Counted from the first letter of the stretch, positions 6,146-12,636 are shown. The stretch is DNA of 17,069 nt from DASUZD01 sp036377055 (GCA_036377055.1 DASUZD010000170.1:1-17069), one strand, 5' to 3'. Notes: generated by a model from the sequence alone, not told the origin. A program made the numbers and translations.

Positions 6146-6925
6146 ATGCGGCGAATGGTGGACAGGCTGCCGGCTGGCCTCGTCGTGCTGGCCGCGGCAC
6201 TCGCCGGCTGCGGCGGAAGCGTCGCCGCGCCCTCGCAGCAGACCGTCGCGCACGCGAAGCCGCGTCCGCCGGCGAAGACCTGCCGGGTCGGCGTCGAGTC
6301 GAGGCTCGGCTCGAGCCGTCTCGCGTACGCGGCCGTCGCTCAGATGCCGCTCCGCGTCTTCCGGTCGCCGCGCGGCCCGGTGGTCGCGCGCTTCCCGCGC
6401 CTGAACCCGAACGGCATCCCGAACGTCTTCGGCGTCGTCGGAGTCACGAAGGGACGGCACTGCGGGCCCGCGTGGTACCACGTGCGGCTGCCCATGCGGC
6501 CGAACGGCGCGGTCGGCTGGATCCGCGCCGACGCTGTCTGGGTCGGCCATGTCCGGACGAGGATCGCGATCGACGTCTCGCAGCACAGGCTCACGTTCTT
6601 CCGGAACGGGCGGCGCGTCTTCTCGGCGACCATCGCCGTCGGCGCGTCCGCGACGCCGACGCCGACCGGTCGCTTCTACGTGAACCAGCTCCTGATCCCG
6701 ACCGATCCCGGCGGCCCGTTCGGCCCCGGTGCGATCGGGATCTCGGCGTTCTCGAACGTCCTCACGGGCTGGACGCAGGGCGGCCCCGTCGCGATCCATG
6801 GCACGAACGAGCCGTGGTCGATCGGGCGCTCGGTCTCGAACGGCTGCATCCGCCTGCCGAACAGCGTGCTCCGCCGGCTGTTCCGGGCCGTCTCCACCGG
6901 GACACCGGTCGACATCACCGCATGA
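6146..6925 (+). CDS. L,D-transpeptidase lipoprotein (YkuD domain)
   Basis: 259 residues. The signal peptide ends in a lipobox, VLAAALAGC with lipidated Cys22, so it should be anchored to the outer face of the membrane. Residues about 55-135 look like an SH3b-type wall-binding module (MPLRVFRSPRG through VGWIRADAVW). The YkuD catalytic domain follows, from RIAIDVSQHRLTFF to the end, with H218 in IHGTNEPWS and the nucleophile C234 in SNGCIRLPN. Enzymes of this family make 3-3 cross-links in peptidoglycan or attach proteins to it. ATG 6146 is chosen because it gives a compact lipoprotein signal; GTG 6140 is an alternative two codons upstream. The stop overlaps the next start (ATGA), so it forms an operon with the secreted protein that follows. 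Confidence 0.92.
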   Translation: MRRMVDRLPAGLVVLAAALAGCGGSVAAPSQQTVAHAKPRPPAKTCRVGVESRLGSSRLAYAAVAQMPLRVFRSPRGPVVARFPRLNPNGIPNVFGVVGVTKGRHCGPAWYHVRLPMRPNGAVGWIRADAVWVGHVRTRIAIDVSQHRLTFFRNGRRVFSATIAVGASATPTPTGRFYVNQLLIPTDPGGPFGPGAIGISAFSNVLTGWTQGGPVAIHGTNEPWSIGRSVSNGCIRLPNSVLRRLFRAVSTGTPVDITA

Positions 6926-8460
6926 AGCGCCCGGCGGCCGTCGCGGCCGTCCTGCTCGCGCTCGCGATGGCCGTCTCGGCGTGGGCGCTGACGCGTCCCG
7001 ATCCGGCGACGCAGGCCGTTCGCGACGGCTGCGGCCGAGACGACACCGCCGCGATCTCGAACCTCGTCCCGGAGTGGGCATACGTCGGCGACGCGAACGC
7101 GCCCGCGGACGGGCCTCCTCCGCCCCCACAGTGGCTGAAGGGCGTCGTGAGCGCAATCGGCAACGGCGCCGAGCTGGCGGTGCACACGGCCGGCGGCGAC
7201 ATCCCGACGACGCACCGCTCGTACGATCTCAACGTCGACGTGCTGCCCGACCCGGCGTATCAGGCGCTGATGGGCGGCGATCCCGTCGCGCGCACCGGGA
7301 ACTTCGCGGCGGGCGGCGACGAGGCGGCTCGGATGCACACCGAGCTCGAGTCGCGCGCGATCCCGACCTACGCGTGGCCGGAGCCGGGCGACCGCGTGGA
7401 GATGCTCGGCTCCTGGGTCTGGGACTGCGGGCACTGGCTCCCGGGTGGCGAGCGGACGGAGATCCACCCGATTCGCGCCCTCTGGCTGCTCCGGAACCGG
7501 GGTGGAAGGCCGTCGCCGCTGAGCGCCGCCGGCGAGGCCGAGGGCGACTTGCTGCTCACGAGCGACAAGACCGGCGCGGGCAAGGTCGCCGACTGCGCGC
7601 ACCGGACGAAGGGCGACCGCAACGCGCTCAAGGCCTGCATCGCGACGGAGCCGGACTGGCAGGACGTGGCCGGCTCCTATCGCTTCTTCCTCCAGGCGCC
7701 GCCCCGGCCCTCGCCGGGCGCGCGGCTGCGGGTGCGCGTCGTCGACGCCGGAAGTACGCCGGGCGCGCCGCCGGTCCGCCTGGCCCCGAACGCCCGCGGC
7801 GTCTCCGTCTCGCTCGACGTCCCGCCGACGCTGACCGCCGGCCGCCGGCGCCTCGTCGTCGCGAAGCGCGTGCTGGCCGGGTGGACGCCGACTCCCGCGC
7901 GCAGCCGGCCGCTCCACCTGCGCGTCCGGTTCACGCGGTTCCTGGCGCGACGGACGATGGATCCGGCCTGCCCGCGGGATCGTCCGCAGTGCCCGGACGC
8001 GGCCGAGTCGACGAACCTCGGCCAGATCTCGACCCGCCCGGGAGAGTGGAACGTCTACTCGGACGTCGCCGGCGTCTGGAGCCTCTGGCGCCCGACGACG
8101 CTTCTCGTACGCCGAGACGGCCAGAGCTTCCGCGTCGACCACAGCTTCGACGTGTACCTCCAGCGCGGACGGCCGTGGCGCGTCCTCGTCTGGACCCGCG
8201 AGTGCGACTACGGCTCCTTCGGCGGCGAAGGGACGCAGCAGCCGCTCTGGCCGTGCCCGAAGAACGGCGAGTTCGGCGTACGCGCCGGCGACGACGTGCC
8301 CGGAATGGCCGTCGTCGAGTTCCGCTCGCCCGCTGCCGGGCTCGGCACGCACTCGCTCGACTCCTGGCTCGACCCCTCGACATGCCCGCGCTCGAACACC
8401 CACGGCTGCTTCCGGGTCACGTTCTCGGTCACAATGGCCAAAACGCCAAGGAGGCCCTGA
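6922..8460 (+). CDS. Secreted cysteine-rich protein of unknown function
   Basis: 512 residues starting at ATG 6922, coupled to the L,D-transpeptidase stop by ATGA. The first 23 residues form a signal peptide (basic start, VAAVLLALAMAVSAWA), so the protein is exported. I do not recognise a named domain. The N-terminal half has a compact motif, W167-D-C-G-H-W172 followed by T-E180-I-H182-P, that could bind a metal through H171, E180 and H182. Cysteines are numerous and often paired (C169, VADCAH, LKAC, DPACPRDRPQC, TRECDYG, WPCP, STCPRSNTHGC), suggesting disulfides outside the cell. Two predicted beta-rich stretches flank a linker of Pro/Arg-rich sequence (about 255-350). The neighbours suggest an envelope role; the function is unknown. 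Confidence 0.85.
   Translation: MKRPAAVAAVLLALAMAVSAWALTRPDPATQAVRDGCGRDDTAAISNLVPEWAYVGDANAPADGPPPPPQWLKGVVSAIGNGAELAVHTAGGDIPTTHRSYDLNVDVLPDPAYQALMGGDPVARTGNFAAGGDEAARMHTELESRAIPTYAWPEPGDRVEMLGSWVWDCGHWLPGGERTEIHPIRALWLLRNRGGRPSPLSAAGEAEGDLLLTSDKTGAGKVADCAHRTKGDRNALKACIATEPDWQDVAGSYRFFLQAPPRPSPGARLRVRVVDAGSTPGAPPVRLAPNARGVSVSLDVPPTLTAGRRRLVVAKRVLAGWTPTPARSRPLHLRVRFTRFLARRTMDPACPRDRPQCPDAAESTNLGQISTRPGEWNVYSDVAGVWSLWRPTTLLVRRDGQSFRVDHSFDVYLQRGRPWRVLVWTRECDYGSFGGEGTQQPLWPCPKNGEFGVRAGDDVPGMAVVEFRSPAAGLGTHSLDSWLDPSTCPRSNTHGCFRVTFSVTMAKTPRRP
8448..8454 (+). promoter_or_regulatory. Strong Shine-Dalgarno (AAGGAGG) of the coiled-coil small protein
   Basis: AAGGAGG lies inside the last codons of the preceding gene, 8 nt before ATG 8463. 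It fixes the start and supports independent, strong translation of the small gene from the operon mRNA. Confidence 0.85.
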
Positions 8461-8462
8461 CG

Positions 8463-8753
8463 ATGGCTGGACAACCGCGCGATCTCCTCACGATGCTCGC
8501 CGACCGCGGCGAGGAGGCGATCCAGAAGCTCTCGGACACCCCCGGCGCCGACCGCCTGCTCGGCGTCGCGCAGACGATGCGCGAGCGGCTCGACGAGATC
8601 CAGAAGAAGGTCCGCGGGATCGACGCCCTGGAGCGCCGCGTCGCGACGCTCGAGCGCCGTGTCGACGAGCTCTCGGCGCCGAGCGCGAGGAAGACGCCGG
8701 CGCGCAAGCGGCCGGCCGCGAAGGCGAAGAGCGGCTCCGGCTCGCCGGGCTAG
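8463..8753 (+). CDS. Small coiled-coil protein with Lys/Arg/Ala-rich tail
   Basis: 96 residues, no signal peptide. The N-terminal half is a helical, amphipathic region (LLTMLADRGEEAIQKL). Heptad-like repeats IDALERRVATLERRVDEL (about residues 58-75) predict a coiled coil. The tail ARKTPARKRPAAKAKSGSG is strongly basic and disordered, like histone-H1 or phasin-type tails. A nucleic-acid-, granule- or membrane-associated scaffold is possible; I would not assign a function. It starts only 2 nt after the secreted-protein gene with a strong RBS. Its TAG overlaps the stop of the convergent lipid kinase by 4 nt (CTAG). Confidence 0.75.
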   Translation: MAGQPRDLLTMLADRGEEAIQKLSDTPGADRLLGVAQTMRERLDEIQKKVRGIDALERRVATLERRVDELSAPSARKTPARKRPAAKAKSGSGSPG

Positions 8754-9661
8754 CGCGGCACGCGTAGGCGAAGCGCCCGCGGGACGATCTCGAAGCGCGC
8801 CGGCGTCGTCCCCGGCTGCTCGCCGTCGAGCTCGATCGGGAGCGGGTCCGGCGCGTCGACGGAGACCGTTGCGCCGCGCAGCGACTCGGCCTTCGGGTGG
8901 GGGAGGTGCCGGCCGCGGTACGTCTTCGGCAGCGTCAGCAGCAGGTCGCGTTTCGTCAGGTCGCCGATCAGCAGGACGTCGAAGAGCCCGTCGTCGGAGC
9001 TCGCCTCGGGGCAGATCATCATCCCGCCGCCGAAGTAGCGCCCGTTCGCGACGACGACGTCGTGCATCCGGGCGCTGCGCTCCTCGCCGTCGACCAAGAC
9101 GCGCACGTCGCTCACCTGCCAGCGGGCGAAGACGGCGAGCGTCGCCCAGAGGTACGACGCCTTGCCGCCGAGCGCCTTCGTCGTCTCGTTCGCGCGCTGC
9201 GCGATCGCGCCGCTCATCCCGCAGCTCGCGACGTTCGCGAAGTACGCCGAGGCCTCGCTGCCGTCCCACGCGCGGTACGTGACGCGCCCGAGGTCGATCT
9301 GGCGTGCGACGCCGTCGCGGACGACCTCGAGCGCGCCCGCAAGCGCGTGTGGGATGCCGTACGTGCGGACGAAGTCCCAGCCGGTGCCGCGGGCGACGAC
9401 GGCGATCGCGACGCCGTCGCGGCCGGCGATTCCGTTCGCGACCTCGTTCACCGAGCCGTCGCCGCCGACGACCACGAGCAGCGACGCGCCGCCGTCCGCG
9501 GCCTCCGCCGCAAGCCCGCCGAGGTGGCCGGGCCGCTCGGAGAAGAGGACGTCGCCGGCGAGGCCGCGCGTCGTCGCCTCGCGGTAGATCTGCGGCCAGC
9601 GCCGCCGCGTGGCGCCGTTGTCGGACGCCGGATTGACGAGGAAGACGGTCTCGGTGCTAAT
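8750..9661 (-). CDS. Diacylglycerol/lipid kinase family protein (YegS/BmrU-like), apparent ATT start
   Basis: 303 residues if read from the ATT at 9661. The family phosphorylates diacylglycerol or related lipids with ATP at the membrane. Conserved parts: VFLVNPASDNGATRRRW at the N-terminus, FSERPGHLGGLA, the nucleotide loop VVGGDGSVNEV (about 64-74), VVARGTGWDFVRTYGIP, NVASCGMSGAIA and the C-terminal ELDGEQ. The N-terminal NPAS segment is family-typical, yet no ATG, GTG or TTG lies between the in-frame TAG at 9683-9685 and that segment; the only plausible start giving M-S-T-E-T-V-F is ATT. The first canonical start in frame is GTG 9475 (residue 63), which would delete half the nucleotide domain. 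It is downstream of purine nucleoside phosphorylase on the same strand, and its stop overlaps the coiled-coil gene. Confidence 0.85.
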   Translation of the reverse strand: MSTETVFLVNPASDNGATRRRWPQIYREATTRGLAGDVLFSERPGHLGGLAAEAADGGASLLVVVGGDGSVNEVANGIAGRDGVAIAVVARGTGWDFVRTYGIPHALAGALEVVRDGVARQIDLGRVTYRAWDGSEASAYFANVASCGMSGAIAQRANETTKALGGKASYLWATLAVFARWQVSDVRVLVDGEERSARMHDVVVANGRYFGGGMMICPEASSDDGLFDVLLIGDLTKRDLLLTLPKTYRGRHLPHPKAESLRGATVSVDAPDPLPIELDGEQPGTTPARFEIVPRALRLRVPR

Positions 9662-9711
9662 GCTCGGGCGCGGTGACCGTCGCTAAGGCGCCGCTCGCGG
9701 TGCCGTCGTCA

Positions 9712-9738
9712 GGCCGTGCGGGCTTTGCCCGTGCGGCC
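9712..9738 (-). terminator. GC-rich hairpin downstream of the purine nucleoside phosphorylase gene
   Basis: A 12-bp inverted repeat (GGCCG..CGGGC / GCCCG..CGGCC) with a 3-nt AAA loop on the minus strand and two central mismatches. On the plus strand the same two positions can form G-U pairs. It starts 22 nt after the deoD stop. No U-tract follows, so it may be an mRNA 3'-end stabiliser or attenuator rather than a strict terminator before the lipid kinase. Confidence 0.4.
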
Positions 9739-9760
9739 GTCTGAAATGACCGGTCGACAC

Positions 9761-10474
9761 TCAACGATCAGCCGTAACGGTTGCTAAGGCGACCCGCGTC
9801 ATTCGATCCACAGCGGCGCGCAGCTCGTCGTCCGAGATTCGCTTGAACTCGCCCTCGACGACCACGTCGCTGACGGTTAGCAGGCAACCGGCGTCGACGC
9901 CGCGGAGGGCGCCGAGCGTGAAGAGCACGGCCGCCTCCATCTCGACGGCGAGGATGCCGCGCTTCGACCACCGTTCGTACTGGTCCTCGTCCGGGTTGTA
10001 GAAGAGGTCGCTCGAGACGATCGGCCCGACGCGCATCGCCTGGTCGATCTCCTTCGCGGCGTGGACGGCGCCGTGGACGAGCGACCAGGCCGCGGTCGGG
10101 CAGTGCTCGTCGGTGCCGACGAGGTGGCGCGCGGTCGCGTCGGCCGGAACGGCCGTGACTGCAACGATCAGGTCGCCGAGCGCCATGTCCGGCTGGAGCC
10201 CGCCGCACGTGCCGACCCGAAGCAGCCGCTTGACGCCGAGCTGAACGAGCTCCTCGACGACGATCGCCGCCGACGGGCAGCCCATCCCGGTCGCCTGGAC
10301 CGAAACCGGCCGGCCCTGGAACTCGCCGGTGTAGCCGAGCATCCCGCGTTCGCTGTTTCGCAGGACCGCGTTCTCGAGGTACGTCTCGGCGATGTAGCGG
10401 GCGCGGACCGGGTCGCCGGGCAGGAGGCAGGCCTCGGCGTAGTCCCCCGGTTCGGCGCGGATGTGGATCGGCAC
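9761..10474 (-). CDS. deoD: Purine nucleoside phosphorylase, DeoD type (nucleoside phosphorylase family 1)
   Basis: 237 residues, close to the 235-240 of hexameric DeoD enzymes. It phosphorolyses purine (deoxy)ribonucleosides to base plus (deoxy)ribose-1-phosphate in purine salvage. Motifs: CLLPGDPVRARYIAETYL (phosphate binding), RNSERGMLGYTGEFQG, RVGTCGGLQPDMALGDLI, AVEMEAAVLFTLG (sugar/base contacts) and TVSDVVVEGEF, whose Asp corresponds to the catalytic acid of DeoD (D204 in E. coli). The start is GTG 10474, since TAGGGT lies 8 nt upstream with no Shine-Dalgarno; the longer open frame upstream runs antisense through the GNAT gene and is not coding. The hpt salvage gene lies elsewhere in the same window, not in this operon. 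Confidence 0.93.
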   Translation of the reverse strand: MPIHIRAEPGDYAEACLLPGDPVRARYIAETYLENAVLRNSERGMLGYTGEFQGRPVSVQATGMGCPSAAIVVEELVQLGVKRLLRVGTCGGLQPDMALGDLIVAVTAVPADATARHLVGTDEHCPTAAWSLVHGAVHAAKEIDQAMRVGPIVSSDLFYNPDEDQYERWSKRGILAVEMEAAVLFTLGALRGVDAGCLLTVSDVVVEGEFKRISDDELRAAVDRMTRVALATVTADR

Positions 10475-10482
10475 GGCCGCGT

Positions 10483-10492
10483 ACCCTAACGT
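10483..10492. promoter_or_regulatory. Fused bidirectional -10 element between deoD and the GNAT gene
   Basis: ACCCTAACGT contains TAACGT on the plus strand (10487-10492), 6 nt before GTG 10499, and TAGGGT on the minus strand (10488-10483), 8 nt before GTG 10474. The boxes share the central TA, the same geometry as at 3584-3593. Only 24 bp separate the two start codons. Confidence 0.55.
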
Positions 10493-10498
10493 TGACCT

Positions 10499-11278
10499 GT
10501 GCGCGGCGCGTTCGAGCCACGCCTGGACGAGATCCTCGCCTTCTGCGCGCAGGAGCCGATCGAGCGGGTCTTCCTCGAGGACATCGCTCGGCGCGGGCTC
10601 GGCCGCTTCTCGGCCGCCGGCCGACGCCACGGCCTGACGGCGCTTTGCCACTTCGGCGCAGGCGTCGTCCCTTCCGGCCGGGGCTGTGCCGCGTTCGCCG
10701 CCGAGGCGGTGCACGGCTCGCCGCGGATGGTGATCGGCGAGGAGCGCGCGGTCAGCGAGCTCTGGGCGGCCGCGGCGCCGCGAATGCCGCGGCCGCGCGA
10801 CGACCGTCCGGGGCAGCCCGTCTACGTTCTCGACCAGCCGCCCGCGCCCGCGGGCACCGGCCTGCGGCCGGCGACGCTCGACGACTTCGACCTCCTCCTG
10901 CCCGCGTGCGCGGCCGCGCACCGTGAGGAGATCGGGATCGACCCGCTCCGGCGCGATCCCGAGGCATTTCGCTGGCGCACCCGCGCCCAGATCGAAGAAG
11001 GGCGCTCGTGGCTCTGGGAGGATCGCGGCACGATCCTCTTCAAGGCGGAGGCGTCGGCGTGGACGCCGAGCGCGGTGCAGATCCAGCAGGTCTGGGTCGA
11101 CCCCGCGGCGCGCAACCGCGGCTATGCGAAGCGGGGGCTCAGCGACCTCTGCCGCCTGCTGCTCCAGCGCGTTCCGGCCGTCACGCTGTTCGTCCGGCCC
11201 GAGAACGCGCCGGCGATTCGCGTGTACGACGGGATCGGCATGCGGCGCACCATCTCCTACCGCAGCCTCGTCTTCTGA
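10499..11278 (+). CDS. GNAT family N-acetyltransferase with DUF4081-type N-terminal domain
   Basis: 259 residues. Residues about 1-110 resemble the DUF4081 N-domain found in actinobacterial acetyltransferases (FLEDIARRGLGRF, LTALCHFGAGVVPSG, RMVIGEERAVSELW). The C-terminal GNAT domain (about 120-259) contains the acetyl-CoA loop R205-N-R-G-Y-A210 after QQVWVDPAA, and FVRPENAPAIRVYDGIGM with the usual Asn and Tyr of motif B. It transfers an acetyl group from acetyl-CoA to an amine; the substrate is unknown. GTG 10499 is supported by the -10 box six nt upstream. It is monocistronic: the next gene has its own TATAAA box in the 15-nt gap. Confidence 0.88.
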   Translation: MRGAFEPRLDEILAFCAQEPIERVFLEDIARRGLGRFSAAGRRHGLTALCHFGAGVVPSGRGCAAFAAEAVHGSPRMVIGEERAVSELWAAAAPRMPRPRDDRPGQPVYVLDQPPAPAGTGLRPATLDDFDLLLPACAAAHREEIGIDPLRRDPEAFRWRTRAQIEEGRSWLWEDRGTILFKAEASAWTPSAVQIQQVWVDPAARNRGYAKRGLSDLCRLLLQRVPAVTLFVRPENAPAIRVYDGIGMRRTISYRSLVF

Positions 11279-11280
11279 CG

Positions 11281-11286
11281 TATAAA
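11281..11286 (+). promoter_or_regulatory. Candidate -10 box (TATAAA) for the glycosidase-like gene
   Basis: TATAAA matches the sigma-70-type TATAAT at five of six positions. It is the most AT-rich hexamer in this region and ends 7 nt before ATG 11294. There is no room for a Shine-Dalgarno, so a leaderless mRNA is likely. Confidence 0.55.
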
Positions 11287-11293
11287 CCCGCGG

Positions 11294-12373
11294 ATGCGGC
11301 GCCTCCTTCGCCTCTTGGCCGTGCTCGTCGTGGGCGGTGTGCCGGTCCCGGCCGCGTGTGCCGGGCCGCACCTTCTCTTCGGGGTCGACGACGACACGCT
11401 GAAGTGGACGGCCGATCCGACGACCTTCCTGTCGGAGTCGTCGGAGCTCGGCGTCGGAGCCGTTCGGATCACCCTGCCTTGGCACGGGCGGCGCGCGAGC
11501 GCTGCCGACCAGGCCGTCCTCGACCGCCTCGGCGTGGCATCGACGCAGATCCGCGTGGTCGTGGAGATCGGCGGCGGTCCGGGCCAGGTCCCGCCGCGGA
11601 CGCGGGAGCAGCGCGCCTCCTACTGCGCATACGTCGGTCGCCTCCTGCGGACGAACCCGCAGATTCGCGACGTCGTCGTCTGGACCGAGCCGAACCAGCC
11701 GCTCTTCTGGCGCCGGCCCGACGCCACCGCGTACGAGAGGCTGCTCGCGCGGTGCTACGACGTCGCGCACGCTGTCCGGCCGGACGTGAACGTGATCTCG
11801 TCGGCCGGGCCGCACGCACGGGTTCGCGGTGCAATCGCCCCGGCGACGTGGTACCTGCAGCTGGGCGACGCGCTACGGAAGAGCCGCCGGCACCGCCCGC
11901 TCTTCGACACGGTCGGCCACAACGCCTATCCCGACACGCCACTCGAGGGCCCGTGGACGACCCACGAGGGCGCGTCGATCGACCAGGGCGACTACGACAA
12001 GCTGCTCACGGTGCTGCGGCGCGCGTTCGACGGTACCGCGCAGCCCGTGCCGGGCCGCCGGGGAGTCACGATCTGGTACCTCGAGGACGGCTACCAGTCG
12101 ACGGTCGAGGGACACGAGAAGGCGTACGTCGGGCGCGAGAACGTGGCCGAGCTCGTCGATCCCGGCTTCCAGGGGCTCCAGCTCGCGAGCGCGATCTGGC
12201 TCGCGTACTGCCAGCCGCTCGTGGGCGCGTTCTTCAACTTCCAGCTCCGCGACGACCCGAGCCTGACGGGCTGGCAGTCGGGCGTGCTCTACGCCGACGG
12301 CGCGCGGAAGCCTGGCTACCTGCTCGTCAGGCAGGTGCTCTTCGCCGCGCAGGCCGGCGTTCTCCTGTGCTGA
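11294..12373 (+). CDS. Secreted glycoside hydrolase-like protein (clan GH-A TIM barrel)
   Basis: 359 residues with a signal peptide (RRLLRLLAVLVVGG..) and a likely cleavage after ACA near residue 23. The rest reads as a TIM barrel of the GH-A clan: LGVGAVRITLPWH (strand with conserved Arg), VVVWTEPNQPLFW with candidate acid/base E132 in the W-x-E-P-N motif, FDTVGHNAYPDTPL, IWYLEDGYQS with candidate nucleophile E264, and FFNFQLRDDPSLTGWQSGVLY near the C-terminus. Both catalytic carboxylates are present, so it could be an active beta-glycosidase on an extracellular polysaccharide. The exact GH family and substrate are unknown. It ends at TGA 12371 and overlaps a small ORF by 7 nt. Confidence 0.8.
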   Translation: MRRLLRLLAVLVVGGVPVPAACAGPHLLFGVDDDTLKWTADPTTFLSESSELGVGAVRITLPWHGRRASAADQAVLDRLGVASTQIRVVVEIGGGPGQVPPRTREQRASYCAYVGRLLRTNPQIRDVVVWTEPNQPLFWRRPDATAYERLLARCYDVAHAVRPDVNVISSAGPHARVRGAIAPATWYLQLGDALRKSRRHRPLFDTVGHNAYPDTPLEGPWTTHEGASIDQGDYDKLLTVLRRAFDGTAQPVPGRRGVTIWYLEDGYQSTVEGHEKAYVGRENVAELVDPGFQGLQLASAIWLAYCQPLVGAFFNFQLRDDPSLTGWQSGVLYADGARKPGYLLVRQVLFAAQAGVLLC

Positions 12374-12528
12374 GCCTGCGGCGCGTCGTCCGGCTCGCCG
12401 TCCTCGCGTGGATCGGCCGCTGGGCGGCGATGGAGGTCGCGTCGCACCGCGGCCGCGGCAAAGGCCCGCCGCCGAATGCGTCGGAGCGCGCGCCCGGCCA
12501 CATGCCGGGCCCGTTCGACCGCCGCTGA
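12367..12528 (+). CDS. Possible 53-aa membrane-associated small protein
   Basis: GTG at 12367 overlaps the glycosidase stop and opens a 53-residue frame: basic start, hydrophobic LAVLAWIGRWAAM segment, then a Pro/Gly-rich tail RGKGPPPNASERAPG ending HMPGPFDRR. The hydrophobic stretch is short for a full membrane span. The tight overlap and the sharp change of character suggest a real small gene rather than read-through. No known family is recognised and no RBS is visible; coupling to the upstream stop would be needed. Confidence 0.4.
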   Translation: MLSLRRVVRLAVLAWIGRWAAMEVASHRGRGKGPPPNASERAPGHMPGPFDRR

Positions 12529-12572
12529 GCCTCCGAAGCGCGGCGTCGCCACACCGTCTCGCCGGGACCAGT

Positions 12573-12589
12573 CCGGGGTCTGACCCCGG
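12573..12589. repeat. Isolated perfect palindrome (REP-like) between genes
   Basis: A 17-nt inverted repeat: 7-bp arms CCGGGGT / ACCCCGG around CTG. It sits in the 120-bp gap between the small ORF and tilS, 44 nt after the last stop. There is no T-tract on either strand, so it is not a classical terminator. It resembles the short GGGGTC-type palindromes that occur as scattered REP elements in many genomes. Only one copy is in this window. Confidence 0.5.
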
Positions 12590-12636
12590 TCTTGGCCGGA
12601 GCGGCCACGTCCCGCGCGGCACCATCGAGCACGCGG

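Noticed and set aside
4184..7156. A 990-codon open frame on the minus strand
   Set aside because: It runs antisense through the 3' end of sir2, the GMC oxidoreductase, the CxxC gene and the L,D-transpeptidase, all with clear motifs. Its product is Arg/Ala/Pro-rich without domains: a GC-rich shadow frame.
10475..11815. Upstream extension of the deoD frame to a 684-residue fusion protein
   Set aside because: The extra 447 residues are antisense to the GNAT and glycosidase genes and have no domain character. The DeoD homology begins right at GTG 10474, next to its own -10 box.
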